52,139 bases of DNA from contig NZ_MSJQ01000065.1 in assembly GCF_014596515.1 (NCBI RefSeq), positions 1-52,139 of the forward strand, written 5' to 3'. The position numbers and the translations under genes are program-made. Source of the DNA: Streptomyces sp. CBMA156. Its GTDB lineage: Bacteria > Actinomycetota > Actinomycetes > Streptomycetales > Streptomycetaceae. This document shows positions 42,797 through 52,100 of this stretch, in pieces (position 1 is the stretch's first letter; every line of letters begins with the position of its first letter). The notes beneath the pieces are model-generated. The model did no database searches. It saw only the letters and a list, made by a program, of their open reading frames with translations, and was not told the origin of the DNA.

Positions 42797-43708
42797 ATGG
42801 CGCTCACCCGGCAGACGGGGCACGGTCACACCGAGGCCGACGACGACGTCTCGAAGCGGCTGCTGGAGTCGGCCGCCGCCCTCTCCTACGACCCCTCGGC
42901 CGAGATCGACTGGGACGCCCCGCTCCCGGACGACCACTACGGCCTCAACCCGGAGTGGAGCACCCTCTACGGCACCCGGCTGTGGGACGGGATGACCGAG
43001 CGGCAGCGGGTCACGCTCACCCGGCACGAGGTCTGCTCGATCATGAACACCGGCATCTGGTTTGAGATGATCCTCCAGCAGATGGTGCTGCGCGACCAGT
43101 ACCTCAGGAACCCCGCCACCGCCGAGTTCCAGTTCGCCCTCACCGAGATCGCCGACGAGTGCCGGCACTCGATCATGTTCGCCCGCGCCTGCGCGAAGAT
43201 GGGCGTCCCCGCCTACCGGCCGAACAAGGTGATCGCCCAGGCCGGACGCGCCTTCAAGGCCCTCGCCAAGGGCGAACTCGCCTACGGCGGCATCCTGGTG
43301 GCCGAAGAGGTGCTCGACGTCATGCAGCGCGACTGGATGCGCGGCGAGAACGTGCTGGAGATCGTCCGCGGCACCTCCCGGATCCACGTGGTCGAGGAGT
43401 CCAGGCACATGAAGTTCGCCCGGCAGGAGATCCGCGAGCGGATGCGCCACGCGAGCCCGGCCCGCCGGCGCGCCTCGGCCACCGGCATCGCCGTCGGCGC
43501 GTACGTCATCGTCAGCAGCATGGTCCACCCGGGCGTGTACAAGGCCGCCGGGCTCGACGTGCAGCGGGCGCTCGCCGAGGCCCGGGCCAACGAGCACCGC
43601 AAGGCGATGATGCGCACCAGCTCCCGGCACCTGATGGCCTTCCTCGCCGAGACCGGGCTGCTCACCGGCCGCTCGGCCGCCGTCTACCGTCGGGTGCACA
43701 TGCTCTGA
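42797..43708 (+). CDS. AurF-like diiron oxygenase
   Basis: 303 aa, ATG preceded by GGAGG. Ligand pattern of a four-helix diiron centre: Glu90, Glu121 and His124 (TEIADECRHSIMFA), Glu170 (LVAEEVLDV), His197, Glu201 and His204 (IHVVEESRHMKFA). This matches the AurF amine N-oxygenase arrangement; such enzymes oxidise aromatic amines or other substrates. It precedes a ferredoxin-flavoprotein reductase gene by 58 bases, its likely electron donor. The true substrate is unknown. Confidence 0.85.
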   Translation: MALTRQTGHGHTEADDDVSKRLLESAAALSYDPSAEIDWDAPLPDDHYGLNPEWSTLYGTRLWDGMTERQRVTLTRHEVCSIMNTGIWFEMILQQMVLRDQYLRNPATAEFQFALTEIADECRHSIMFARACAKMGVPAYRPNKVIAQAGRAFKALAKGELAYGGILVAEEVLDVMQRDWMRGENVLEIVRGTSRIHVVEESRHMKFARQEIRERMRHASPARRRASATGIAVGAYVIVSSMVHPGVYKAAGLDVQRALAEARANEHRKAMMRTSSRHLMAFLAETGLLTGRSAAVYRRVHML

Positions 43709-43766
43709 CGGAGCGCCGGAACACGCCGTCCCATCCCCCCACGCGCAGCGAGGACCCCACCCGGCC

Positions 43767-45452
43767 ATGGCCTACGCGATCACCCAGACCTGCTGCAACG
43801 ACGCCTCCTGCGTGTCCGTCTGCCCGGTCAACTGCATCCACCCGACCCCGGACGAGCCGGAGTTCGGCACCACCGACATGCTGTACATCGACCCGGCGGC
43901 GTGCATCGACTGCGGCGCCTGCGCGGACGCCTGCCCGGTGGACGCGGTGTTCCCGGTCGACCGGCTGCGCGGTCCCGACACCGTGTTCGGCGACCTCAAC
44001 CGCGACTGGTTCCGCGACCACCCCAGCGACCACGCCTGGGGCGCGCCCGGCTTCCCGCGCAGCCTGCCCGGCGAACTCGGCACGCTGCGGATCGCCGTCG
44101 TCGGCACCGGGCCGTCCGCCGGGTACACCGCGCAGGAACTGCTGCGCGGCACCAGCGCCGAGATCACCATGATCGACCGGCTGCCGGTCACCGGCGGCCT
44201 GCTGCGGCACGGCGTCGCGCCCGACCACCAGTCCACCAAGCGGATCGCGGAGAGCTTCGCGAGCGTCTTCCACGACCCGCGGCTGCGGATGCACCTCAAC
44301 CTGGAGATCGGCACGGACCTCACCCACCGGGAGCTCGCCGCGCACCACCACGCGGTGGTGTACGCGGTCGGCGCGGCGGCCGACCGCCGGCTCGGCATCC
44401 CCGGCGAGGACCTGCCCGGCAGCCTGCCCGCGACCGCCTTCGTCGGCTGGTACAACGCCGACCCGACAGTGCCCGCCGACGCGGTGGAACTGTCGGCGGA
44501 GCGGGTGGCGGTGGTCGGCAACGGCAACGTCGCGGTGGACATCGCCCGCATCCTGCTCACCGACCCGGACCGGCTCGCCGCCACCGACATCGCCGACCAC
44601 GCGCTGGCCGCGCTGCGCCGCAGCCGGGTCAGGGAGGTCGTGCTGCTCGCCCGGCGCGGGCCGGAGCAGGCGGCGTGGACCAGGGCGGAGTTCCTGGCGC
44701 TGCGGCAGCTGCCGGGCGTCGAGGTGGTGGTGGAGGACCACCCGCAGGTACGGGCGGCGATCGAGGCGGCGGAGTCCGGGGCGGGGGCGCGGAGCGGGCC
44801 GGGCACCGGGTCGGGCGCGGGGCTGCTGGCCGGGCTGCCGCTGGTGCCGTACGACGGGTCCGCGGCGCCAGGGCCCGGGCGGCGGATCGTGCTGCGCTTC
44901 CTGTCGGCGCCGGCCGGGCTGTCCGGGGACGGGCGGGTCGAGGCGCTGACCGTCGAGCGGACCACCCTGGCGGCGGACGGCCGGGTCGAGGGCACCGGGA
45001 CGACGGACGTGCTGCGGGCCGGTCTCGTGGTGCGCTCCATCGGGCACCGCGGGGTGCCGCTGCCCGGGCTGCCGTTCGACGAGCGGACCGGCACGGTCGC
45101 CCACCGGGAGGGGCGGGTCGTCGACCCGGCGACCGGCCGGCCGCTGCCGGGGACGTACGTGGTGGGGTGGGCCAAGCGCGGTCCCTCCGGCGGGATCGGC
45201 GCCAACCGGGCCTGCGCGCGGGAGACCGTGGGCGCGCTGCTGGACGACGCGGTCGCCCGCGCGCTGCCCGTCCCGGAGGCGGGCCGCAGGGACTTCGAAC
45301 GGCTGGTGCGGCGCCGGCGCCCGGACGCGGTCGGGCTGCGGGAGCTGCGCGCGGTGGACCGGGCCGAGCGCGAGCGGGGTGAGGCCGAGGGGCGGCCGCG
45401 GGTGAAGCTCGCCACCGTGTCCGAGCTGCTGGCGGCGGGGCGCCGGCGGTAG
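43767..45452 (+). CDS. ferredoxin/FAD-NAD(P) oxidoreductase fusion (FprB-like)
   Basis: 561 aa. The N-terminal ~60 residues form a ferredoxin with Cys9/10/15/19 and Cys46-x2-Cys49-x2-Cys52-x3-Cys56 (ACIDCGACADACP). The rest is an adrenodoxin-reductase-type flavoprotein: IAVVGTGPSAGYTA (FAD) and VAVVGNGNVAVDIARILL (NADP). This FprB layout pairs with diiron or P450 partners. Here it directly follows the AurF-like gene, so it should feed electrons to it. Confidence 0.92.
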   Translation: MAYAITQTCCNDASCVSVCPVNCIHPTPDEPEFGTTDMLYIDPAACIDCGACADACPVDAVFPVDRLRGPDTVFGDLNRDWFRDHPSDHAWGAPGFPRSLPGELGTLRIAVVGTGPSAGYTAQELLRGTSAEITMIDRLPVTGGLLRHGVAPDHQSTKRIAESFASVFHDPRLRMHLNLEIGTDLTHRELAAHHHAVVYAVGAAADRRLGIPGEDLPGSLPATAFVGWYNADPTVPADAVELSAERVAVVGNGNVAVDIARILLTDPDRLAATDIADHALAALRRSRVREVVLLARRGPEQAAWTRAEFLALRQLPGVEVVVEDHPQVRAAIEAAESGAGARSGPGTGSGAGLLAGLPLVPYDGSAAPGPGRRIVLRFLSAPAGLSGDGRVEALTVERTTLAADGRVEGTGTTDVLRAGLVVRSIGHRGVPLPGLPFDERTGTVAHREGRVVDPATGRPLPGTYVVGWAKRGPSGGIGANRACARETVGALLDDAVARALPVPEAGRRDFERLVRRRRPDAVGLRELRAVDRAERERGEAEGRPRVKLATVSELLAAGRRR

Positions 45453-45638
45453 CGGGGCGCCGACGGCAGCGGTTGCCGGGTGGCCCGCCGTCCGGTCCGG
45501 GACACCCGTACGAGACGTGCGCGGGAGGTCGGGTGGGCCGACTTCCCGCGCACCGGACTGCTCCCGTGGGGGGTTGGCGCGCGGCCCGCCGGGTTGACGC
45601 GACCGTGTCCCGGTGCGGACGGGATGCGTTGGGCGGGC

Positions 45639-45989
45639 GTGAGTGGTTCTGGGAGGACGCCGGTACCGGAGGGACAGCCGGATGAAGAAACGATCCTGCG
45701 CGGCATCCCGAACAGGGCGGAGCAACCCCCGGCGCCCGTGCCGGAACCCGGCCCCGAGGCGCCCATCTACGCCGAACTGGCCCGGCGGTGGCAGGCCGAG
45801 GGGCGCTTCGTGCCGGGGCTGCCCGACCCCACCCGGGGAATGCCAGCCGCGCCGACCGGGCCTGGCACGCCCGCCGCGCCGGTCGTGACTCAGCCGGCGG
45901 AGTCCGGCTCGGGCCAGGGCTCGGCGTGGAGCCCGGGGGCCGGTTCACCGTGGAAGCCGGAGGCCGGTTCGGCGTGGAGCCCGGGATAG
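45639..45989 (+). CDS. small hypothetical protein (tentative)
   Basis: 116 aa from GTG 45639. The central part, DEETILRGIPNRAEQPPAPVPEP and PIYAELARRWQAEGRFVPGLPDP, looks like a real small actinomycete protein. The C-terminus is Pro/Gly/Ser/Trp-rich with internal repeats (GSAWSPG, GSPWKPE) and overlaps the 3' end of the Rieske gene on the other strand by about 100 bases. No ribosome site is convincing. Confidence 0.4.
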   Translation: MSGSGRTPVPEGQPDEETILRGIPNRAEQPPAPVPEPGPEAPIYAELARRWQAEGRFVPGLPDPTRGMPAAPTGPGTPAAPVVTQPAESGSGQGSAWSPGAGSPWKPEAGSAWSPG

Positions 45990-46942
45990 AACTGCCGCGC
46001 CCAGCGCCGGAACAGCCCGATCGAGCACTCCCCGGGGACGAGCCGGGGCTGCGTCAGGTACCGCTTGTGGGCCAGGACCGGGCGGTCCTGCTTGATGATC
46101 CGCACCGCGGTCCGCAACGCCGCCCAGGAGGCCGCCCGGTCGACGGCCCGCGCCGAGCCGACCCCCGGCACCGGCACCGTGGCGGTCACCGCGAAGCGCA
46201 CCCTGGTCCGCCACGGCGCGACCGGCGTCGGCAGCGTCCACACCCACAAGGTGCCGCCCAGCTGCGGCAGTTCGACCGGCACCCGCATCATCCCGAGCCC
46301 GGCCAGGGTCACCGGCTGCTCCAGGCTCACCGCGCCCAGAGCGGGGAACCGGGTCGTGGTGCGCTGGTGGACCGTGAGCAGCGGGCCGGCCGGCTCGGGC
46401 GGGGCGGTCTCCCGGGTGTCCAGGCCGTGCAGCACCCGCACGTGCCGGAAGTCGACACTGTTCTCCATCACCTCCTGCGGGTGGGAGAGCACCTCGCCGC
46501 TCCACCAGGCCAGCGGCCGCACCCCGACCGCCGGCGGCAGCTCCCAGGTGGGTGCACCGGCGTCCGGACCGCCGGACGGCCCGCACCAGACGAACAGCGC
46601 GCCGTCCCGCTCGCACAGGTGCCGCCGGGCCAGCGAGGCCCGGAACCGGACGCCGTCCGGCGAGCCGGTGCACGAGCCGTCCGGGCCGAAGGCGAAGCCG
46701 TGGAACGGGCAGACCAACTCCTCGCCGCGGACCGTCCCGCCCGCCCCGAGGTGCGCGCCCAGGTGCGGGCAGTGCGGCCCGACCGCGCGCACCGTGCCCC
46801 GGCGGGTCCGGTACAGCACCACGTCCTCGCCCATCAGCCGGGCGGTGCGCACCCGCCCCGGCGGCAGGTCCCGCACCCGGCCGACGCAGAACCAGCCACT
46901 GGGGTACGGACGGGGCGGAGCGCTCGTCCATGCGGAGTTCAC
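45890..46942 (-). CDS. Rieske-type non-heme iron oxygenase
   Basis: 350 aa starting at GTG 46942, which overlaps the methyltransferase stop (GTGA). The Rieske [2Fe-2S] ligands are Cys58/His60 (HCPHLGAHL) and Cys78/His81 (CPFHGFAFG). The mononuclear iron site is in ENSVDFRHVRVLHG (Asn161, Asp164, His167, His172). Similar enzymes hydroxylate steroids or other ring systems. The C-terminus ends in imperfect Trp/Gly/Pro repeats shared, in antisense, with the small ORF. Coupled to the methyltransferase; likely joint tailoring of one small molecule. Confidence 0.88.
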   Translation of the reverse strand: MNSAWTSAPPRPYPSGWFCVGRVRDLPPGRVRTARLMGEDVVLYRTRRGTVRAVGPHCPHLGAHLGAGGTVRGEELVCPFHGFAFGPDGSCTGSPDGVRFRASLARRHLCERDGALFVWCGPSGGPDAGAPTWELPPAVGVRPLAWWSGEVLSHPQEVMENSVDFRHVRVLHGLDTRETAPPEPAGPLLTVHQRTTTRFPALGAVSLEQPVTLAGLGMMRVPVELPQLGGTLWVWTLPTPVAPWRTRVRFAVTATVPVPGVGSARAVDRAASWAALRTAVRIIKQDRPVLAHKRYLTQPRLVPGECSIGLFRRWARQFYPGLHAEPASGFHGEPAPGLHAEPWPEPDSAG

Positions 46943-47793
46943 CTCGATGGCTTGACAGCCGTGTGAACGTACCAGGCGACGTGCTCGCGCACCTCGTACA
47001 TCTCCACCGTGGACCGCAGATTGATCCACTTGGCCGGATCGCCGAAGCGTCGCGCCACCTCCCACGGCAGCCGGAAGTACGCGTGCACCGCCTCGAAGGT
47101 GGGCGTGTAGTACGGCGTCGCGTCCAGCGCCTCCTCCACCTCGAACCCGGCCTCGCCGAGCAGCCGCGGGAGGTTGCCGGCGTGGTAGATCATGGCGCCG
47201 GTCATCGTCATCGCCTCCAGGAAGGACTCGATCAACGCCCTCGGCCGCGGCTCCAGTTCGTCCAGCGGGCCGACGCTGATCGGTCCGAGCAGCACCAGCC
47301 GCCCGCCCGGGCGCAGCACCCGGTGGAACTCGGCCAGGGCCCGGGACGGGTCGGGGGAGTGGACGAGCGTCTCCATCGAGTACACGCCGTCGAACTCGCC
47401 GTCGCCGAAGGGGAGCCGGTGGTAGTCCCCCCACCGGAAGACCGTCCGCTCACCCATCCGGGCCCTGGCGCTCAGCCGTTTCGCCTCGGCGAGGTGGAAG
47501 TCCAGGACGTCGACCCCGGTCACCCGCAGCCCGAACCGCACCGCCATCGCCCGCGCCACCACCCCCGCCCCGCACCCGGCGTCCAGCACCCGCGCCCCCG
47601 CGGACAGCGCCAGCTTGCGCCCCAGCACGTCCTGCAACTGCCGCTGCGCCCGCCACAGCCGCCACTTCGACTGCCCGGGCTCCGTCCACCCCCAGTGCCG
47701 CGCGTTGCGCGCCACCCGGGTGTAGAACCACCGGCTTCCGAACTGCCCGTACACCCTGCGCAACCCGGTCAGGTCGAGCCCCTCAGCACCCAT
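46939..47793 (-). CDS. SAM-dependent methyltransferase
   Basis: 284 aa class I methyltransferase. Motif I is VLDAGCGAGVVARAMA (69-84), followed by VTGVDVLDFHLAEA and EFDGVYSMETLVHSPDP. The N-terminal WGWTEPGQSKWRLWRAQRQLQ recalls sterol/small-molecule C- or O-methyltransferases. It is coupled to a Rieske oxygenase, so they probably modify the same substrate, which may be a terpenoid or lipid (inference). Confidence 0.85.
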   Translation of the reverse strand: MGAEGLDLTGLRRVYGQFGSRWFYTRVARNARHWGWTEPGQSKWRLWRAQRQLQDVLGRKLALSAGARVLDAGCGAGVVARAMAVRFGLRVTGVDVLDFHLAEAKRLSARARMGERTVFRWGDYHRLPFGDGEFDGVYSMETLVHSPDPSRALAEFHRVLRPGGRLVLLGPISVGPLDELEPRPRALIESFLEAMTMTGAMIYHAGNLPRLLGEAGFEVEEALDATPYYTPTFEAVHAYFRLPWEVARRFGDPAKWINLRSTVEMYEVREHVAWYVHTAVKPSR

Positions 47794-47960
47794 GCCACCG
47801 GGCTACCCACGCACCGGCGCCTCCTATCGCCGACGCCCGCGGATTGCCCGATGGAGGGAATCGCCGGGTCATCCGGTCATCGGACCGGTGGCGACGACTT
47901 TCAGCCGACCGGGACGGCCGCGCGCCGCAACCTGACCGCCCGCGCGGCGTTGAACCGGCT

Positions 47961-49124
47961 ATGGACAACAACCATCTGCCGCTCGGCCCCTGGCGTGGAG
48001 TCTCGTGGGCCGCGGACACCCCGCCGGCCCTCGACCGCCACATCCTCAGGGCACGCCACGCCGTACGGATCGGCGACCACTGGTCCGCGCTGATCGCGGC
48101 GAACGAGCTGGCCGTGCTGGCCGACCGGCCGGACGCGGCCGAGGTGCTCGGGGCACGCCGGGGCTACCTGCCGGACAGTCCGGTGAACCGGTCCTTCGCC
48201 GACGCGCTCCGTGAACGGCCGGAGGACGCCGGGATCTTCGGGCCACCGGTCGTCCTCAGTGCGCGGAGCCTGCACTGGGAGCCCGACTGGTCGGGCGGGG
48301 CCGGGCGGCTCGGGCTGGTGGGTGTCCGGATCGTCAACGGGTTCCAGCGCCTGGTCGAGGTGGCCCACCGGGCGCGCGAACTGTCCCCGGAGGAGCTCGA
48401 CAGGGCCCTGCTGTGGGTCGTCGTCGTCGCCGACGAGGACGGCGACCGGGCCCGCGGCATGTGCGACCGGGCCGCCCACCGCGTCAACCCCTTCGTACCG
48501 CAGGACAACCTCGCGCTCTGCCCGCACCTGCGCCGGGCCCAGGCCGAGTTCCGGAAGGAGGGGAGCTACTTCGATCCCCGGCGCGGGGTCGTGTCCGGGC
48601 CGCACCCGGTCGGGTTCACGCCCGCGGACGTGTTCCGCTCGCTCGCCGCGCTCTCGCCCGTGCAGCACCCGTCGATGAGCAACCAGCTCCAGACCGGCGA
48701 GGGCCTGGACGCGCTCTGGTCGGACATCACCGGTCCGGCCTACCGCGGCCTGGTGCACGAGGGCCTGCACGCCATCGGCATCCAGCGCGCGGTGGAGGCC
48801 CGACGGGAGACCCAGCGGGTGATCGCCCGGCTGCTCAAGCGGAACGGCAGGGGCCACCGGAAGCTGCTGGAGTACGCGCCCGAGCTGGTCACCTGGACGG
48901 CCTGCCGGGTGCTGCCGCTGGAGACGCTGCACGACGGGAGCAGGACGTCACCGAACTGGACGAAGCTCATCAACGGCACGCTCCCGGCCGAGACCGAGCG
49001 GGTCGCGGACCTGCTGGTCGGCGGCTACGTCCGGCTGCACGGCTCGGACCGCACCTTCAAGCCGACCGCGCCCACGCTGGGCCTCTGGCTGGAACTCGTG
49101 GACGCCGTGCTCGGCGGGGCCTGA
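47961..49124 (+). CDS. DGQHR/AIPR-like protein
   Basis: 387 aa, unrecognised by name. VRIVNGFQRLVEV (123-135) resembles the DGQHR motif region (INGxQR) and RVNPFVPQDNLALCPHLRRAQAEFRKEGSYFDPRRG resembles the DLxSLHPxQxRLxxEFxxxGxYYxxRRG block of AIPR/DGQHR proteins, which are linked to abortive phage infection and phosphorothioate DNA systems. No clear ribosome site precedes ATG 47961. It is convergent, with no gap, to the large ATPase gene. Confidence 0.6.
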   Translation: MDNNHLPLGPWRGVSWAADTPPALDRHILRARHAVRIGDHWSALIAANELAVLADRPDAAEVLGARRGYLPDSPVNRSFADALRERPEDAGIFGPPVVLSARSLHWEPDWSGGAGRLGLVGVRIVNGFQRLVEVAHRARELSPEELDRALLWVVVVADEDGDRARGMCDRAAHRVNPFVPQDNLALCPHLRRAQAEFRKEGSYFDPRRGVVSGPHPVGFTPADVFRSLAALSPVQHPSMSNQLQTGEGLDALWSDITGPAYRGLVHEGLHAIGIQRAVEARRETQRVIARLLKRNGRGHRKLLEYAPELVTWTACRVLPLETLHDGSRTSPNWTKLINGTLPAETERVADLLVGGYVRLHGSDRTFKPTAPTLGLWLELVDAVLGGA

Positions 49125-52100
49125 TCACTCACCCCGCCAGGAGCGCTTCACCTCCGCCCAGCGGGCCGCCTGGGCGTCCGTGAGGGTGCCCCGGAGCTCG
49201 GCGAGCTTGAGGAGCTGGGCCTCGGCGTCGGCGCCCAGGGGCTGGGCCTCGGCGCGGTAGTGGTCGGTGAGGAGGGCGTCGAGTTCGGGGCGGGTGAGCG
49301 CGGGGTCGAGGCGCTGGGCGAGCTTGGCCATGTTGCGGTAGGAGCCCTGGAGCAGGAAGGGGGGCTCGGTGCGGGTGCGGTCGTCCTGGGCGGCGGAGGC
49401 CAGGTAGGCGCGGTTGACGGCCAGGACGGTGGAGCGCAGGTGGAGCAGGCCGGAGAGGACGGCGGTCATCCGCTCGACCTCGGCGGCGGGCCAGGCGCCG
49501 GCCAGGGTGCCGCCGGGCAGGCCGCCGGCACGGGCGAGCAGGGTGTCGAGGTCGGCGCGCTCGGCGGTGGCCAGCGGGGCCAGGTGGGGGCCGGCGGGCA
49601 GGGCGTTCTCGACGAAGCTGAGCGCGAAGAGGTCCTCGCGGCCGGCGACGGCGTCGCCGAGGTTCCACACGTCGGCGCGGTTGGCGAGCATGTCGGGCAG
49701 CCGGAAGAGGCGGCCGGACTCGGTGTACGGGTTGGCGGCCATCACGACGGCGAAGCGCTTGCCGCGCAGGTCCCACTCGCGGGCCTCGCCGTCCCAGACG
49801 CCGTCGATCCGGCGCTGGGCGTCGCACAGCGGGATGAAGCGCTGGAGGAACTCGGGTGAGGTGTGCTGGACGTCGTCCAGGTAGAGCAGCACGTTGTCGC
49901 CCGCGTGCAGGGCGAAGTTGAGCTTCTCGACCTCGCGCCTGGAGGTGGCGTCGGGGGCCTCGGCCGGGTCCAGCGAGGTGACCCGGTGGCCGAGCGCGGG
50001 GCCGCTGACCGAGACCAGCAGCAGGCCGAGCCGCTCGGCGAGGTACTCGACCAGGGTGGTCTTGCCGTAGCCGGGCGGGGAGACCAGCAGCAGCAGACCG
50101 CTGCGGTCGACCGGGCCCGACGACTGCGCCGTGCCGAGCTGCTTGGCGAGGTTGTCGCCGACCAGCGGCAGGTACACCTGGTCGATCAGCCGGTTGCGGA
50201 CGAAGCCGTTGAGCGGGGCGGGCCGGTACTGGTCGAGCCGCAGCCGGGCGTGCTCGGCGGCCAGCAGCTCGCCGCGCAGCCGCTGGTAGGCCCGGTAGCC
50301 GGGCATCTCGACCTGCTCGAACTCGCGGACCCGGGCGAGCAGTTCGTCCAGCCGCAGGTCGAGCGCGCCGCCGGCGACCCTGGGGTGGTCGCCGAGCAGC
50401 CCGGTGATCCTGGCGCCCACCGCCCCCTCGGCCGGCCGGCGCGGCAGGGACGGGCAGAGCAGTACGGCGGCGGCCTCGGCGAGGTCGCCCGGGTCGGCGT
50501 CGGCGGCTCCCGACTCCAGCCAGGCGGCGGCGAGCTGGCGCCGTACGGGCAGCAGCTCCGGCTCCTCGGGCAGCGCCGCCAGGGCCTCGGTGAGGCCGGC
50601 CGACTCGGGGGCGGCGCGGAACTTGTCGAGCAGTGCGGCGGCGCCCGCCGAGTGGGCGAAGCTCGGTGCGGCGGCGGCCAGTTCGGCCACCAGGTAGGGG
50701 CCGGCGGGGTCCGCGCCGGGGACGAAGTCCGCCACGGCGGCCGAGAGTTCGGCGGCCAGGGCGTCCAGCGCGCCCTGCGCGGGGGCGCCGCCGAAGGCGT
50801 CCCTGGCGAGGCCGAGCGAGCGGGCCCTGGTGTGCCAGAGCAGCCGCCGGCGCCCGTCGGCGCCGTGCGCCCAGTACAGCTGCGCGGCCGCCCTGGCGCC
50901 CGCCGGGTGGCGCAACAGGCCGGCCCCGGCGCCGAGTTCGAGCAGGGCGCGGAGCAGCAGCGCCGCGTCGTGGTCGTGCACGCCGCGCTGGTAGCCCTCG
51001 TCCGGCCGCTGCTCGGCCGCCCGCCGGACGTACTCCAGCAGCTCGGCTTCGCCGGAGAGCGAACCGGACAGCGCCCCCGGTTCGGCGGCCGGCAGCAGGC
51101 TCGCGGCGAGGTACTCGGCGCGGTACAGCCGGGGGGTCTCCGAGGGCAGCGGGCGGTCCCAGTAGCGCTCGGTCGCGGCGAAGGCCGGGTCGGTGACGGG
51201 GGAGCGGTAGTCGGTGCCGGTGAGGGTGAAGGCGGGGCGCCCGCGCCAGGGGACCAGGGCGAGTTCGGGCCGCTGGGTGGTGACGGCGAACAGGTGCCGG
51301 CCCAGCCGCAGGGTGCCGGGGCCGTCCCCGGCGAGTTCGGCGCGGTCGCGCAGGGCCCGGTGGGCGCGGGAGCGGGCGGCGCGCAGCCGGCCGGTCAGCT
51401 CCTCGGCCCTGACCCGGTCGCCGAGCCCGGTCAACTGCCCGGCCAGCTCGCGGAGTTTGACGGCGGTCGGATCGGCGGCCAGGGCGGCGTCGATCTCGGC
51501 GGCGGTGTCCAGCGCGGCCAGCCGCCGGTGCAGGGTGTCGAGGATGCGGTCGGCGGAGGCGGCCAGCCGGTCGGCGCGCCGGGCCCGCTCCTCCAGCAGG
51601 TGCTGGCGGCGGGCGGTGAGCGCGTCGTGGATCTCGGTGCGCCGGGCGGTGAGCTGTTCGCCGAGGGCCGGGTCGGCGTCGGCGAAGCGGGTCTCCAGCT
51701 GCTCGATCCGCAGCAGCAGCCGGCCGAGCTGCTCGTCGCAGGCCTCGGGGGTGTCGGCGGCGGCGAGCGCGGCGGTGGTGGCCTGGCCGAGCAGGGCGGT
51801 CTCGGCGGCGAACTCGGCGGCGGCCTCGCGGGTGCGCAGCTCCCGGCGGCGCACGGTCAGGGCGGTCCTGGCCCGGTTGAGCAGTCCGAGCACGTCGGCG
51901 AGCCGGTCGAGGATCGCGGTGCGGGTGGTGGCGTCGGCCAGGTCGAGGGTGCCGACCAGCTCCGAGACGGTCTGCAACGCCTCGCTCTGGGCGCCGAGTT
52001 CGAGGCCCAGCGGCTCGGCCTCGGCGGCGGTGGCGATGCCGGCGCAGCGCTCGGCCAGTTCGCCGGCCCGCTGCCGGTGCGGTTCGAAGGCGGCCGGCTC

